64,000 bases of DNA from Hirudinaria manillensis (Eukaryota; Annelida; Clitellata; Hirudinida; Hirudinidae). Below are positions 1 through 14,000 of the stretch, in pieces. The DNA is taken from NCBI GenBank assembly GCA_034509925.1, contig CM067532.1, positions 3,490,142 through 3,554,141 on the forward strand, read 5' to 3'. The notes beneath the pieces are model-generated. The model was not told the DNA's origin and did no database searches. It was given only the letters and a program-made list of their open reading frames with translations. Made by a program: the position numbers and the translations under genes. Positions within the stretch are counted from its first letter, which is position 1. Every line of letters begins with the position of its first letter.

Positions 1-958
1 GGTAGAATATTTTCTGGTGCTGTTACAAGGTATGATTCAAAATGTTTGAAATATCTAAATTAAGTTATTATCAGTTAAATAGCAGCAAGTTTAGCATTAG
101 AAATCCATCTTAACTTTTTAATTCCCAGAAATATGACCAATGGAAAACTTACATATAGAGATTTTGTTTGGTTCCTCATATCAGAAGAAGACAAAAGACA
201 TCCTAGAAGGTATGCTACTGTTTTTGTTGGTTTAAGTGTGCAACACAAGTTTTATTTTCAGTGTGGAGTACTGGTTCAGGTGCATGGATTTGGATGGTGA
301 TGGAATAATATCCATGTATGAAATGGAGTACTTCTATGAAGAGCAAATTAAAAAAATGGAACTCTTAGACATAGAAACACTGCCCTTCCAGGATTGCTTG
401 TGTCAGGTGATTTGCAAACATGTTCATCATTTTTATTAGCAATTCCTTTTATTATAAATAATTGTACAGGTAATAGTTTCAAACTATCCAATCACTAATT
501 TCGACATTTACAGATGCTGGACATGATCAATCCATCAGAACCTGGGCGCATTCGACTCAAAGACCTCAAAGCGTCCTCTCTCACTCCCATCTTTTTTGAT
601 ACCTTCTTTAACCTTGAAAAGTATTTGAGGCATGAACAGAAAGATCCATTTTCAAATCTAAGGGTAACGAATCAGAACATATCATAGTTAATAATCCTTT
701 AATATCAAGAATGGAATTTATTCTTTGAAGGATGGAGAGGATGTAGGACTGTCAGACTTTGACAGATTTGCGGCTGATGAATATGAAATGCTTGTTGCGG
801 AGGAGGGTGCAGGAGACAATCAGCATACTGAAATGTAAGTAGTTCTTCAAACATTCACATTGCCCAGCTTAAACTGTTATAATTGCAGAATTTATGATGA
901 TGACTTTGAACCTGAGGATGCCAGGCATGGTGATGACCCAAGCAGAAGAAGTGATTGA
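1..958 (+). CDS. PPP2R3: PP2A regulatory subunit B'' (PPP2R3 family), 3' part
   Basis: Regulatory B'' subunit that targets protein phosphatase 2A and binds calcium. Only the last six exons lie in the window: 1-29, 129-209, 262-406, 514-663, 731-834 and 889-958, all with GT..AG introns of 52-107 bp and continuous phase (192 residues visible). Diagnostic blocks are GRIFSGAVTR, TYRDFVWFLISEEDK, VEYWFRCMDLDGDG and FFDTFFNLEKYL. The stretch DLDGDGIISMYE is a complete EF-hand loop with the expected acidic positions, followed by EYFYEEQ. The C-terminus is acidic, ending in SRRSD. Family members in animals carry a long variable N-terminus followed by this conserved core, so the missing part lies to the left. 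The 3' end faces TRIAP1 (convergent). Family assignment is secure; the paralogue is not. Confidence 0.95.
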
Positions 959-1112
959 AAGAACAGGTGTGAACAAATTAAAATGCTAGCATGTGTCCTC
1001 CACAGTGTTTTAAAGATAATTGTATTTATTTCAGTTTGATCAACAGATCTCTCAGAGTGTCTTTGATATTTTTGAATCCCAAAATAAAAAAATACAAACA
1101 TTCTATTTGTCT

Positions 1113-1118
1113 AATAAA
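1113..1118 (+). terminator. AATAAA polyadenylation signal of the PP2A B'' gene
   Basis: AATAAA about 155 bp past the stop at 956-958 on the plus strand; the most likely cleavage signal for the upstream gene, and about 110 bp short of the convergent TRIAP1 stop. Confidence 0.5.
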
Positions 1119-1228
1119 TAAGTTTTCAAGTCTCACAAAAATCTGCGAAAGTCAAACCAGAGATCGAAAATGTTGGCTTCATCTGTTTATTAATTATCTA
1201 AACTAGGTATGTGGTGTAGTCAAATGCC

Positions 1229-2620
<1,392 letters not shown>

Positions 2621-2846
2621 TTAGTATTGGGGTCTGTGAACCTCCAAATTCATCCTTGGTTTGTTCGGCTGTAGATGCGAACCGTGGATTATTTGACTTG
2701 CCCTGAAACCTTCAGATTGATTGTCGTTGCTTAGAGTTTCAGAGGAGATCTGACGGTGATGTTTTGCCATGGTGGAAGGTGAATGAGATAATCTGGAGTG
2801 GTGCTGAGAAGGGGAGTGTCTGGATCTATTGAAACTCTCCTTTGGT
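2621..2846 (-). CDS. Alternative C-terminal exon of the calcium channel beta gene
   Basis: Open segment on the minus strand ending in TAA at 2621-2623, preceded by a usable acceptor at 2847. It encodes a Ser/His/Arg-rich tail (RSRHSPSQHHSRLSHSPS, then AKHHRQISSETLSNDNQSE), the style of the variable C-termini of vertebrate and insect CaV-beta proteins after the guanylate-kinase domain. Its phase (one leftover base) fits a GTTTCC donor inside the exon at 3079-3267 just after the conserved ATHPPV block, which would replace the short tail ending at 3079. The donor is weak, but GTTTNN donors are used elsewhere in this gene. Whether it is alternative or the main 3' exon cannot be told from sequence. 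Confidence 0.6.
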
Positions 2847-3078
2847 CTGAGTTTTAATTTTCATTTGTTATCATTCGCAAATAATTTACAACGTTAACAA
2901 TCTTGATGTACCAAATCTATAGATATCTAAGTCTTAATTAGAATGCCAAAATGGATCTTTTATTGAATCCTACCCGCAGAGCTAGGGATACATTATCTGC
3001 TTCACTTCAAAATATAAACTGTTTATCCATAAATCTGTAACTGCATTTATTTTATTTAATAAAAATCTAAAATACTAA

Positions 3079-6000
3079 TTAATTGTTGAAAAATTTTAAA
3101 TCTTGCCTGATGCTCGAACTTTTAGAAAAAGAGTTTGCGGGTTTCAGCGAGCTCTGTGGAAACACCACAGGTGGGTGGGTTGCCCTCCAATAAGATTCCA
3201 GATATTCGGACAGGTGGTCGCAAGCCTCTTCTAATTGGTTCTCGTCAAGAATGACGTCAAACATGTCCTTTTCAAAGAATTACGATCATTAAAAGGTAAT
3301 AAAATAAAGTGTAAATAAATTCCCCTAAGACAAACAGGGTTGCATTGGTTCAATTTCTCTGCCGACACTAGTTGGACATTCATGTTTCTTGTTTGCGACT
3401 TGCCTCTTGTTTTGATAAGTTTTTGAAGAACCTGATAACGAATCGTTTTTATAAAAAAATTCTAAGTTCTATTGAATAAACATGTGATGTTGTATAAAAT
3501 TACATGGTGTCATTTATATATCTCTCTTTTCCCATATTGCAAGCCAATTTACGAACAATCTTCGAGTTAACCTCAAATACAATTGAACTCATTAGTCTTT
3601 AATATCATTTAATTTTCTAGCGCAATATTATATTTAAATATTTAATTGAGATCAAGAAGCCAACGAGATGCACCTTTTGCGAGGATATTTTGATGTACAC
3701 GATGATTGGTGCCAGGGATGTTTTGGTGAGTTGTGAGGGATGGTTGATGGTATCGCAGTCCAAAACAACCAACTGGAGTGTCCTCGCCAATTCGAAGATT
3801 CTCTCTATTTCTCCCTGCACTTCGGCTTAACAACAAATTGGAATTTTGTTAAAATTGATTATTATTATTATTATTATTAAGTGATATAAATTGTTTATTT
3901 TTAAATGCATTTGTTGTATATTTAATTTTAAAAATATAATTAATAAGATTTATTGGAGATTTAAAACCATTATTATTATATAGCCTTTGTACGGACTCTT
4001 TAGTCGATCTTAATTCACCAATTTTCTTAGCATTTAGGACTAAACAAAGAACATCGTATGTAAAAATAGGTGAACCCACACTGGGGTAAGTGTTAAAGAA
4101 TTTCTTGTAATTTGGAGTTAGATAAGCAATTAAGGTCAACGGTCAAGTCAGTAACCAATTCAGAAGATGGATCGCCTTCTCCTCTCAATGATAAATTAAT
4201 GTGCCAATGCCTTTTAGTATTACTTAGTTAAGAACGCACAACGCAATTAAATACATTAATATTAAATGCACGTATTTCTTCATCAATACTTCGATACTAT
4301 TGATCGTTGATTCAATAAAATAATAAACCTATGGAAGAAGATCTGCTGTTTGCTCGCTCCATGAGAGCTCTTTTGTTAGGATTGTTCAGGAGAGATCTCT
4401 TGGCGAGAGAAATATCTGCTGTTACTCTCGTGATGACGATCCTTCATTCGTTTTCAAAAAATTCAATCAATTTTAATCGTAAGTAATTTATGACTACTCT
4501 TCTCTTAATAACAGTTTAATTATCACTTGACATTATCAATATTCGTTAATATTTATTGAAATCATTAATGGTTTACACTTTGCAAAAACAACTAGCGTTT
4601 CTTAGATTCAGTAAATGATCGATCATTAAAGTAAATACAGTAAAGTTACAGTTACAACACAATTACAATCATAAATAATAAAACGCTGACGACTAATAAT
4701 AATTGCGTCGGCAGTGCCTTGACATCCTAGGACTTGGATAAAAAATGCACTTAAAATATTGGAGGAATTGAATTAATATAATGTTAATTTAATGATGAAC
4801 AATTGGAACAATATTCGTGCGATAAATTATTAATTAACGAATAATGCACCTCATATATCAACGAACCTATTTTCAAATCTGTGCTTCAAGAAATCAAACA
4901 ATGCCTTCTGCATCATGTCTGTCACCTCGTAACCTTTCAGGGAGGGACCAATGAAAATCACTGGTCTCATGGAAGGAACCACCTCATACGGAGGAGTCGA
5001 TTCTATCTGCAGATGTAATTGTTATTAATAATTATTAGTCATTATTATTAATAAATGTAATAACATTAACATAAATCGCTAATTGATAGTGTTAACCGTA
5101 TGTGTTGCAAATACACACACACACACATTGTTATGTTCTCAGTTATTAAAAAGTTATTACAATCTGCAATTGCTATTGAAAATGGAGTTTGTATTTTAAG
5201 TGATATTAGTATTAAATAATATTTATTTAAGATTTAACTTAATATTTAATAATTTCAATTTTTTTATTTAATTTTTATAGATTTAAATAATAATAATTCA
5301 GTAATAAAATCCAATAATTAAACTAATAATAATAGTAATAATTTATAGTATATAGTAATAATTTTCTAGTAGTAATAATAAAAATTTATTATTTAAAAAA
5401 GTACTCTTTTGAAAAAAGGTTTCCTCTTCTCCTTGATTGCTTGTCCTGTTGGACTTGAAATGGAGGTCGAAGTCACTGAATTGCTGTTTGCTTCTTCTGA
5501 AGTTTCATTTGGTTGATCTGAAACATTTTAATTTTAAAAATATTGTACAATTGTGAATAATTTTATCTTAAGAATAATAGAATGAACTGAATTGTAAATT
5601 TAAATAAATGCAAATTTATTAGCAATAGAAAAACATGAAAATTACAAAATAATAGCTAAGAGCTACTACAATTAGCATAATTAATATATAATTAAAATAA
5701 TTTTAAGGAGGTTATTCAAGAGCACATCAAGTTTTCGTCCTATTTATTAAACAATTTTCTGAACGCTTAACTCTTCGAGTAACTTTAAAATATCAAAATT
5801 AATAAAAATAATAAATGATTATAAATTAAAAACAAACCAGGGACGATAATAGATAATTACAAATGTAATGTGACCTGGAGTAGGAGGGGTTGACCCCCTG
5901 GAAGATTTGGAGTTCAATAGGTTGTCAACATTCGAGGCTGTGTTGGTTTTGCTGTTGGTGAACAAAAGAACGCTAATTGTTTACAAATTATCATAATTAA

Positions 6001-7211
6001 TTTTGTTACCCAGTTTTTAATTAAATTATTTTCAATATTTTCACCCAATGCTACAGATTCGCAACTTCTTATTGTTTGATTTGAAGGAAGGATTTTAAAA
6101 CGAATTATTTATGGTTTCAAAAAAGAAAATTCAAAGATTCAATTTAAACCTCGAAGTTACACAACAACTTTCTACTAAAGATGTTACTAGTGACGTATTA
6201 CATCTATTAGCTTTGATGAATTTAGTTAAATGTAATTTATTTAGCAAATTTGAATCATTTTAATTCGAACCTTTTATTTGTTTTAGGCAGTGGTTGGTTG
6301 AACTGCGAAATTTTAATGGCTTCCAACTTGGCGGGGCTTGGAATAAATCCAACATCTGCTCCTTCCTTGACCAATCTTCCAATCCACCACTCGTTATTGT
6401 ACTTCTACAAATTAACTTCTCTAACTTATTAAATCAAATAATAACTACTTAATTATTTGTTGGTTAGTTCACTAACTCGATTACAAGCAATTAATGATCG
6501 AAATGACTTAAAATTAAATAAAATAATTGATAAACTTGCCATCCATTAATTCAATTCTTGAGATTAATTGAGTGCCATCTACGAATTTATCCCTTTAATT
6601 TATTTGATTCAACAATCAATCATTGATTACTTAAATGTTTTCTGCTGCATTGCTGGAAAAAATGCAAACCTCTTTAATATGCAGGAAATCCTTGAGGGCG
6701 AAAGAAACGGCAGTTGAAGGGACTGGTGGATTGTCAGCTGAGCCGTCGTACGATACATTTGTTCTTACTGCAAACGCCACTGGTTTTACCTGCAAATTTT
6801 GGTCAAATATCCACTTTTGAACATTAAATATTAAATAAATAAAATAATACAGTAGTTAGTGGAGACGGTTGAGGATTGAATTGCCTCATTCATTGCATTC
6901 GTTCACCGATAACTCACCCTGGCTCTATCCAGCTGTGTCAAGGCATGTCTCTTCTTTTCCTTCTGCGTCATCGTCTCTGATTCCAAAAGACATTCTGACG
7001 ACTGACCAACGTCCGAAGAAGCAGAGGTCTGTTTAGTAAATTAGTTTTGCCTTTCAGTCGACAAACTTCGATTACACACCAACTGAAAGATATCTCTCAC
7101 CAAAATGTCACCTCCGTCAGTACAAGTTTCCCATTCGTTGAAATTCCAATCTGCCCAAGGAGGAGTAAATCCAAAATCCTCAGGTGTTTTCGTGTTTTGC
7201 ATGTTTTCCAT
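3079..7211 (-). CDS. CACNB: Voltage-gated calcium channel subunit beta (CaV-beta)
   Basis: Cytosolic beta subunit of high-voltage-activated calcium channels, a MAGUK-type SH3-guanylate kinase protein that binds the alpha-1 subunit. Eleven exons in phase: 7101-7211, 6918-7028, 6670-6789, 6271-6404, 5875-5951, 5405-5517, 4867-5006, 4329-4441, 3674-3825, 3336-3431, 3079-3267; 451 residues. Start is ATG 7211 ([14 protein letters not shown]). SH3 spans about residues 75-160 ([37 protein letters not shown]). The Ser/Thr-rich HOOK follows to about 222. The guanylate-kinase-like domain starts at [12 protein letters not shown] and holds [49 protein letters not shown] and [17 protein letters not shown]. 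The GK domain has the degenerate GPSLKG in place of a working P-loop, as in all CaV-beta. An alternative tail exon lies at 2621-2846. Confidence 0.97.
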
Positions 7212-7342
7212 GTTCTTTGGAGAAGAGCGAACTCATTTGCTGCTGTTGCAGAGCTTGGAGCTTCTGCTGCTGAAACTTTCTATTGAAAGCCTACGTAGTA
7301 AACACACAAGTAGTTCTATAACAAATTTAATTTATGTTTAAG

Positions 7343-8480
7343 TTTCAATCACGAAGTATAAGAATTTAATGTTCGATGAGCAATATGTAGTGACACTGTT
7401 TTTAATTCACGCATTAATTAAGTTTTAAGATACAGAATATTATGCTTTTCGCAAGCACAATAATTTAAACAAGAATAAGATTTGTTTAAGGTAAAACTTT
7501 GACCTGAATAACAATTGGCTTAAAAGTAATAATTAAATTATAACCAAATGTGACTTCGACGGTTAAGAATATTTTGGATGTCTAGAAAGCATTTTCTGCT
7601 GTTCCTAACAATTAAAATTATGGTAATCAGAGTGGTAATATTGAATAAAGTGATTTAGCATAACTGTTAGAAACTTATATAAGTTATTCAATTTATAGTA
7701 TTGAATTAATAGCAATAAATAATAAACTAGACTAGGAATTCATCACTTTTTTAAATTAAAATTCAATATAGCCTTGCGCTTTTGCAACAATTTTTCATTT
7801 CCTCGCTTTAAATTTCAATTCGCTTCAAAAATCATCATGTTATGGAAGAAAGAACGCATTTTAAGGCACATTTGCTTTTTCACCTATGATGATATTTCTC
7901 CTGTAGATTAATTGGAAGTAAAGCCCTTTCATGGGTACATATGTCAGAAGATTTACCCTGGTGCTCATGAGAATATTCGTACATTAAAAATAATTAATAA
8001 AATAATATTAACTAGTAGATAAAAGTAATTAATAAAATAATATTAAAAATAATATTCGTACATTAAAATTGAAGTTAGATTTGGATTCCCATATGAGGTG
8101 GGTCTTATTTCGAGTGACAGCTTAAGTTTCAAGTGGGAAAGAGCACAAGCAGAATGCAGAAAAGCCACTTTAATGAATTAGTTGAAATCTCATGGCGACA
8201 CTTCCCCAAAATGCCAATATCTAGCTTCCAGAATAAGAAATTAGACTTGATTTAATGGAATCATAGTCAACTATTTTCATTCGTTATTAATTTTGAGTTG
8301 TTCCGTTCAAGGAATAATAGGAACGAAAATCCTGTCATTTTAACAGGTGGAGTACTTCCACTTTTAAACATGGGTCACCCTCCCACTACCCCCGACTAAA
8401 TTTGTTCATTATGGAGACTGAATGGTGAATTTTACTGGCTGCCAGACATTGAATATCAACATTAATTGAGACGCTTATAA
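7343..8480. other. Spacer with no supported gene
   Basis: AT-rich DNA upstream of the calcium channel beta gene, containing its presumed promoter and the 3' flank of the small gene at 8481-8903. A 25-bp stretch around 7979-8016 is repeated at about 8024-8066 (AATAATATTAA-rich), a small local duplication. No coding exon recognised. Confidence 0.4.
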
Positions 8481-8903
8481 TTATATGAATAATTTACGAG
8501 TTCGCATCAGCTCAGAAAGGGTCAAGCTGGTTGATAACCACCTGCAGGCATAAAAAAGATCCCATAACTACCTTCTCTAATTCGACAGTAAAAAGAGATT
8601 AAACTTGTGTGGATACAACCCACGGATTTCTGCCTTTGTTATAAACTTTGCAAAACAAATTGTTTGCACCGACGGATCTGGAGAGAGTTGGAAGGGATGG
8701 AGGGCATAGCCCACCATTAGGGTGTGAAAGGTTACATACATTGAACTCCTGAATACTGCTTGTGCAACTCGCTTCCTATCGTATTTGTAATGCATAATCT
8801 CTTCTGTCAATTTTATAGTGAAAGAATTATCTCTGCATTGACAAACTCAAACCCTTATCAGTGATGACTAGTCAACAACTTGTGCTACCACTTACAAGAT
8901 CAT
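8481..8903 (-). CDS. Uncertain small protein, 98 residues
   Basis: A phase-consistent three-exon model: 8896-8903 (only 8 nt, ATGATCTT followed by a consensus GTAAGT donor), 8605-8832, and 8481-8541. The predicted product is basic with hydrophobic stretches (TFHTLMVGYALHPF) and ends in RTRKLFI. I recognise no family. A competing reading of 8605-8770 in another frame, starting after an internal CAG, gives a cysteine-bearing peptide with FNVCNLSHPNGGLCPP and joins the same downstream exon in a different frame. Only one of these can be right. The gene starts 145 bp beyond the JTB stop on the same strand, so it could instead be extended JTB 3' sequence. Confidence 0.3.
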
Positions 8904-9047
8904 AAATAAATTTGGAATGACAAAATAGTTTGACTGGGAAAATCTTTTATTGTTCACATATTTCTACAAAGTGGAATAAATCAACATATTTTTACAGCAT
9001 GGAATAAATTATCTACAGAGTAACTTTCATCAATGAAAACTTAGGAA

Positions 9048-9996
9048 TCACAACCCTGACGTGATTTGTCTGTTGACCTTCTCAACAAGCAACCTGTTAA
9101 GACGGTTTTGCCTCATGATGACGATTGCATATGACGACAGCCCAGTCAGCACCATTAAACACTCAAATAACCAAAAACTTTTCTCTCCAAACCTTGGACA
9201 GCTTCACGAGATCAAAGAATAAATTTAATGAAATAAGTAAATGCATAAATAGAATTGTTATTTATAGTTTGTCATAACAGAATAAATACCTTATAAGAGG
9301 ATAGTGACCCTCCTGAGTCTGTGGGCAGCTGAGATTTCTCACAAATCCTGTTGGCCAACACTGAGGCTCATTTTTCTGAATAATTGGTTGGATAAGGAAA
9401 TTGATTGAAGATTATAATTCTGATGAGCTGTGAGTAGTGGCATCACTTATCAAACTTACAATTTCAGCAGGGGAACACAATCTACATGTTGTCTCTTTGG
9501 AGCACAACTTGCTGGCATTATCTGCAAAGAAAAGTTAACAACTTTAAAATACTTTGGACCGAATCAGGGACAGTCCAAACAAGATAAATTCATTCTATAT
9601 TTCCTAAGTCCCCCACTACAAACCCCCAACATTAATGCATGAATCTGTGGGATACTCTCCACAATCTTCAATAAATAAAACTACCTAAGAAATTATGTCA
9701 TAGCAATCACATACAATTAAGTACCTTGATGTGATTCCATTGGCACACCGAACAATCCCTTAGATAGGACATTTTCAACCATTAACACAACAACAGAGAC
9801 ACTGCAAACCAAAAAATTGAACTTTATTCTTCCAACTTCAAGAACTTTTTAATTCTATAAGCACTTGCATTCTCAAATGCAGAAACAACAAAGTCAAAGG
9901 AGTAAAACTTATTTTTAAAAATGAAAAGCAACTGCATCACCTTATCAGACCAAGCACTGCAAGAACCATTCTTTTTCTTGACCATGATTCGATCAT
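9048..9996 (-). CDS. JTB: JTB (jumping translocation breakpoint) type I membrane protein
   Basis: Small single-pass membrane protein found across animals; linked in vertebrates to cytokinesis and mitochondria. Five exons: 9941-9996, 9725-9801, 9460-9521, 9290-9375, 9048-9201, all in phase, giving 144 residues (human 146). The N-terminus has a signal peptide or anchor (RMVLAVLGLISVSVVVLMV). The lumenal part carries the conserved cysteine pattern (KLCSKETTCRLC, then PQCWPTGFVRNLSC, SCPRFGEKSFW). The membrane segment is FWLFECLMVLTGLSSYAIVIM, followed by a basic tail RQNRLNRLLVEKVNRQI. This order matches JTB in every part. A polyadenylation signal (minus-strand AATAAA) lies at 8946-8951. Divergent from the DEG/ENaC gene across a 1.06 kb spacer. 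Confidence 0.93.
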
Positions 9997-11058
9997 TCTG
10001 AGTCTCTAGAGCAGATAATAATTAATAGAATCACTTTTACACAACACCAACATATCCTCTTGACCAAGGTGGTTAATGTAGAATAAAAATCAATGTTAGT
10101 GTAAAGTGGCAAATTCAAATTGTTTTAGAATCGCAAACCAATATCAATAAAGCAAATTGAAAAATGTGAATCAGAAGAAATAAGAAATAATAAAATTACC
10201 ATAATTATTCTCTAACAAGGCGCAAAAAACAGGAAACAGACTTCAAGCTAAACATTTAACAATATAAAAATAAACTATAAAACATGATTTAATTGGATTA
10301 AGCTAATGTCTAGCTCAAATGAAATTCTGAAAAGCCATAAAGAATTGAATTTGTTAAGCAACTGTTAATCTATAAAAATTCAAAGCTCAGTAACCTCTCA
10401 AAATTTATAATTTATAAAACTAGAGTCAATTAAATTAAAAAACTTCCGTCCCGTTCCGACAAGTAATATTTATATTATTATTTTACAATCTAGCCCAAAG
10501 CTGAGATTAAAAGTGAATTCAGGTTAATTGGTAACTGTCATTTAATTATTTCGTAATGTGAGACCGAAATATTAATTGATGTAATTTTTATTAAAACATC
10601 ATAATTGTTATACTATTTTAAATTTTAATTTAGAGGTAAAAACATCAAGATATCAAAACTTATTAGCGAAATGTCATTATAACCAATTTGGATAAAAGCA
10701 TGACACAGACCAAAGATCTTAAACTTCAAAATGTTTTCATTTTAATAATTTCTCTCTCATGAAGTACTTATGCTCGATTTTAAAGATTCTATTACCTCAT
10801 TTTTAAATACATATTAAACGTGCTTTGGCACGTATACAAGAAAAAAATTATAACGGTAAAATCATCCAGAACCTCACAAATTACATTCGACTCTGTTTAT
10901 CGGTTTCTTCAAAGAATGTGACAATCAATAAGAACCCTCAATCGATAAAGTGTTTCTATGACACTTATAAACAACTCGCCAATTAAAGAAAGTTTCTATC
11001 GGATTATTCGTTCTTCAGTTTTCAGCAAGAGGTTTAGGGGATATCATAACGTCATCAA
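9997..11058. other. Divergent intergenic region (JTB / DEG-ENaC)
   Basis: AT-rich spacer between two genes transcribed away from each other; must hold both promoters. No motif stood out that I can assign, and no coding exon was found. Confidence 0.5.
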
Positions 11059-14000
11059 ATGTCGTTAAGTGTTATATTACATAATTTTGCTGCCAACTCC
11101 TCAACTCACGGTATCCAACAAATCAGCTCAAGGGAAGGTTAATATTTAAAAAAAAGGAGCTTGTTATTTTCGATTTATTTGAACTACCAGTTCAATCTTT
11201 GATGAATTTCGTATGGTTTCACTTTGATTCTCAGAAATATTTAAAAATAAAACGTACACCTACACAATACGATAACACATCACATAGTAAATGTATATCT
11301 GCGGTGTATAATATAGAAAGCACAATAATTAATTAATTTAAAGCTTAAATTAATACATTTTTATTAAACTCTTCATTGTTTCAAATAACCTTAGTTCCAG
11401 GCTGACAATCATTCACTTTTGATAAAGCATTGCCGAACTTAATTTTAATTTAGCCGTCGGGTCAATGAAAATGTCGGAACACTTTCAGGGCGCATAAAAA
11501 GGACGTTCTGGATACTCGCTACGGCAGGAGCTGTGGTGGCACTGCTGACCCATCTAGTCATTCAGGTAGAAAAATATTTTTCGTACCCGGTAGACGTCGA
11601 AATGACCATCCAACACGCCAACGACCTGGAATTTCCAGCCATCACCATCTGCAATATGAGCCCCATTAAAAAATCAAAACTTCAAAAAAGGAGGAAAAGA
11701 AGTGCAGGTAATACTTTTTATTCTTGAAATTCAAATGTTTTATGATGAAAACAGCATCAAACTATAATCACTTACCAAAGTTTTAAAGTACTGGTCTGCA
11801 GGTAAAGTGGTTGGATCGTTAAGCTATAGCGTTCACAGCTTTCACAGCCAGGGAGCCCTTGCAAACGGTTTTAAAAAAGTAGTCTGGTGGTTTCTTAAGA
11901 GATCCTGAACCAATTAAAAGTAGTAATTAATTATATGTTAAAAACAGAAGCCTCAATTCTTATAATTTAAGCCATATAGCAGTTGTTCATAACTTGTTCT
12001 CCAGAAACAGCAACATGTTGTTGCTCTTGTTGTCAATCCACCGATTCGACAGTCGAAAACTCGTGTTCTTCATGCGAGACTCAAAAGTGCAGCCCCGATT
12101 CAACCGAAGATATTTCATCCACTTCGTCGGCAGTCATCAATTATACCACGGCATTCATTTCTTTAGAAACGGTCGGAGCTGATAGCACAACGGTCGGCAA
12201 CGAATTAACAACCACCTTTGAAGCTCCCGACCAGAATCCAGCGTTTAAAGAAGAATTCATAGTAGCAGAACAACTGACCGAAATGATTTCTCGTTTAACT
12301 TTGCAGGAGAAGATCGACCTCGGATTTACGTTGAATGACATGATTCTGAGTTGCACTTATGCAGGCAGCAACTGCAATCCAGAGTAAGGAAGGATTCACA
12401 TTTCAATCGTGAAATCACAGCTCAAACTTTCATTGAAATTCATTAATGTAATTAGCTTTTTTTAATCATTTGTTCAGAGACTTTAATATAATAATCACGA
12501 TGGATCTAATCAATGATGGATTCATCTCCACTTCAAATAATTATTTTGTGATGATAAGCAGCATCGCTACAAATTTAATAAACATTTACTGAATAAATAT
12601 TAATATCTCCAGTTGATGGTGACAGTAATGCATTAACAGCTTAATTTAGAATGTAATACAGTAACATAGAAAATCAAAACTCAATTTCTCCGATTTTCAT
12701 TTTTGACATTTCTAATCAGCATTCCTTAATCTTTAATTTCCATGCAATTGATTTATATCAAATTTCAAGAAATACATTTTTAAGTTACTTTGTAATTATC
12801 ATTAATTAACCAACCCAGACTACAACTTAAAATTGTGGTATCGCTTACAGTGATTTTGTCCTTGTACACAATCCCCTCCATGGCAACTGTTACATATTCA
12901 ACAGCGGTTGGGGCAACAAGAGTCACCTGACATCTTACCGAACGGGACGTAGATATGGTTGTTTTACTTCCTTCATTATTACAAAATACATGTGGACTTC
13001 TCTCAAATTCAATCACTTTTCAAGAATTAGATTTAAAATAATCTTCGCTTATTCCATAACTTTTGTTTATTAATGCATTTGTTAAAAATTAATTAGATAT
13101 AAATTATCTCAAGTTCAGTTCGGCAAATCCGTTCCAAGTGTCATTAATTGAATGGGACACAATATCTTGACAAATAATTGTCTTTTCCGAAACGTAAGCT
13201 CGATCAGGCGCGGATGTGTAACTCTAGACCCGTCGGCCAAGAAATGCCATAGCCACCTCGCCCTATTTCGATGAAAAATAGCACAGCAAGACAATTCTTA
13301 GCTAAATAACTTCTAATTTAGAATCTTTCTGATGATTGTGATGATACTCCAGGGTTACTCATGACTCTGAACATCAATCAGGACGATTACATTTTTGAGG
13401 CGGGTGACACAGCAGCCTTGAGAATCTTAATCCATCCTGGGCATCAGATGCCATTTCCGGAGGATCAAGGACTCATCATTAGCTCTGGAGTTTCTACATC
13501 CGTTTCCATGCAGAAAGTTTGGCATCCCATCACCTTATTTACCATTGATTAACAATTTTCATGATTATCAGGTCGAAGTCGAGAGATTAGGAGGGGTTTA
13601 TTCATCTTGTATTGATATCGATGACCTCCCAGACAGGAGAATATCAAATGTTTATCAAGAGATATTTCCTGAAACTAAGTACAGCCAAGAGGTGGTTAAT
13701 ATTCATTTCAAGATCCGAATTGAAATTATTGCAGGAAAACGTTGTAAATATTAAAATTGATTCAAAGGCTTGTACAAGAACGTGTTACCAGGAGTATCTC
13801 ATCAAGGCATGTAAATGTGCTGATCCCCAATATCCTTGTCCCGAAGGAGAACTCAATATCAATATTTGTAACAGCTCAGATCAAGAACAGGGTGAAAAAA
13901 TTTATCATGATTTTGAGGCCATAAGTAACGTCACATATTTAGGGGAAGGCTTCAACAGGGGAAGAGGAAGGAGTTTGAAAATGTTACGTCACACTAACCG

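Noticed and set aside
3849..4139. 96-codon minus-strand frame within the calcium channel beta gene
   Set aside because: Lies in the intron between exons 3674-3825 and 4329-4441; Asn/Ile/Tyr-rich with an (ATT)n tail, no homology.
6250..7341. Plus-strand frames at 6250-6432, 6635-6820, 7047-7286 and 7105-7341
   Set aside because: Shadows of calcium channel beta exons on the minus strand.
11454..11488. Earlier acceptor for DEG/ENaC exon 2 at 11453
   Set aside because: It puts exon 2 out of phase with exon 1; the acceptor at 11488 restores phase and the family sequence.
12780..13016. 78-codon minus-strand frame with an attractive composition
   Set aside because: Directly antisense to DEG/ENaC exon 4, whose plus-strand reading HGNCYIFNSG is a diagnostic family motif.
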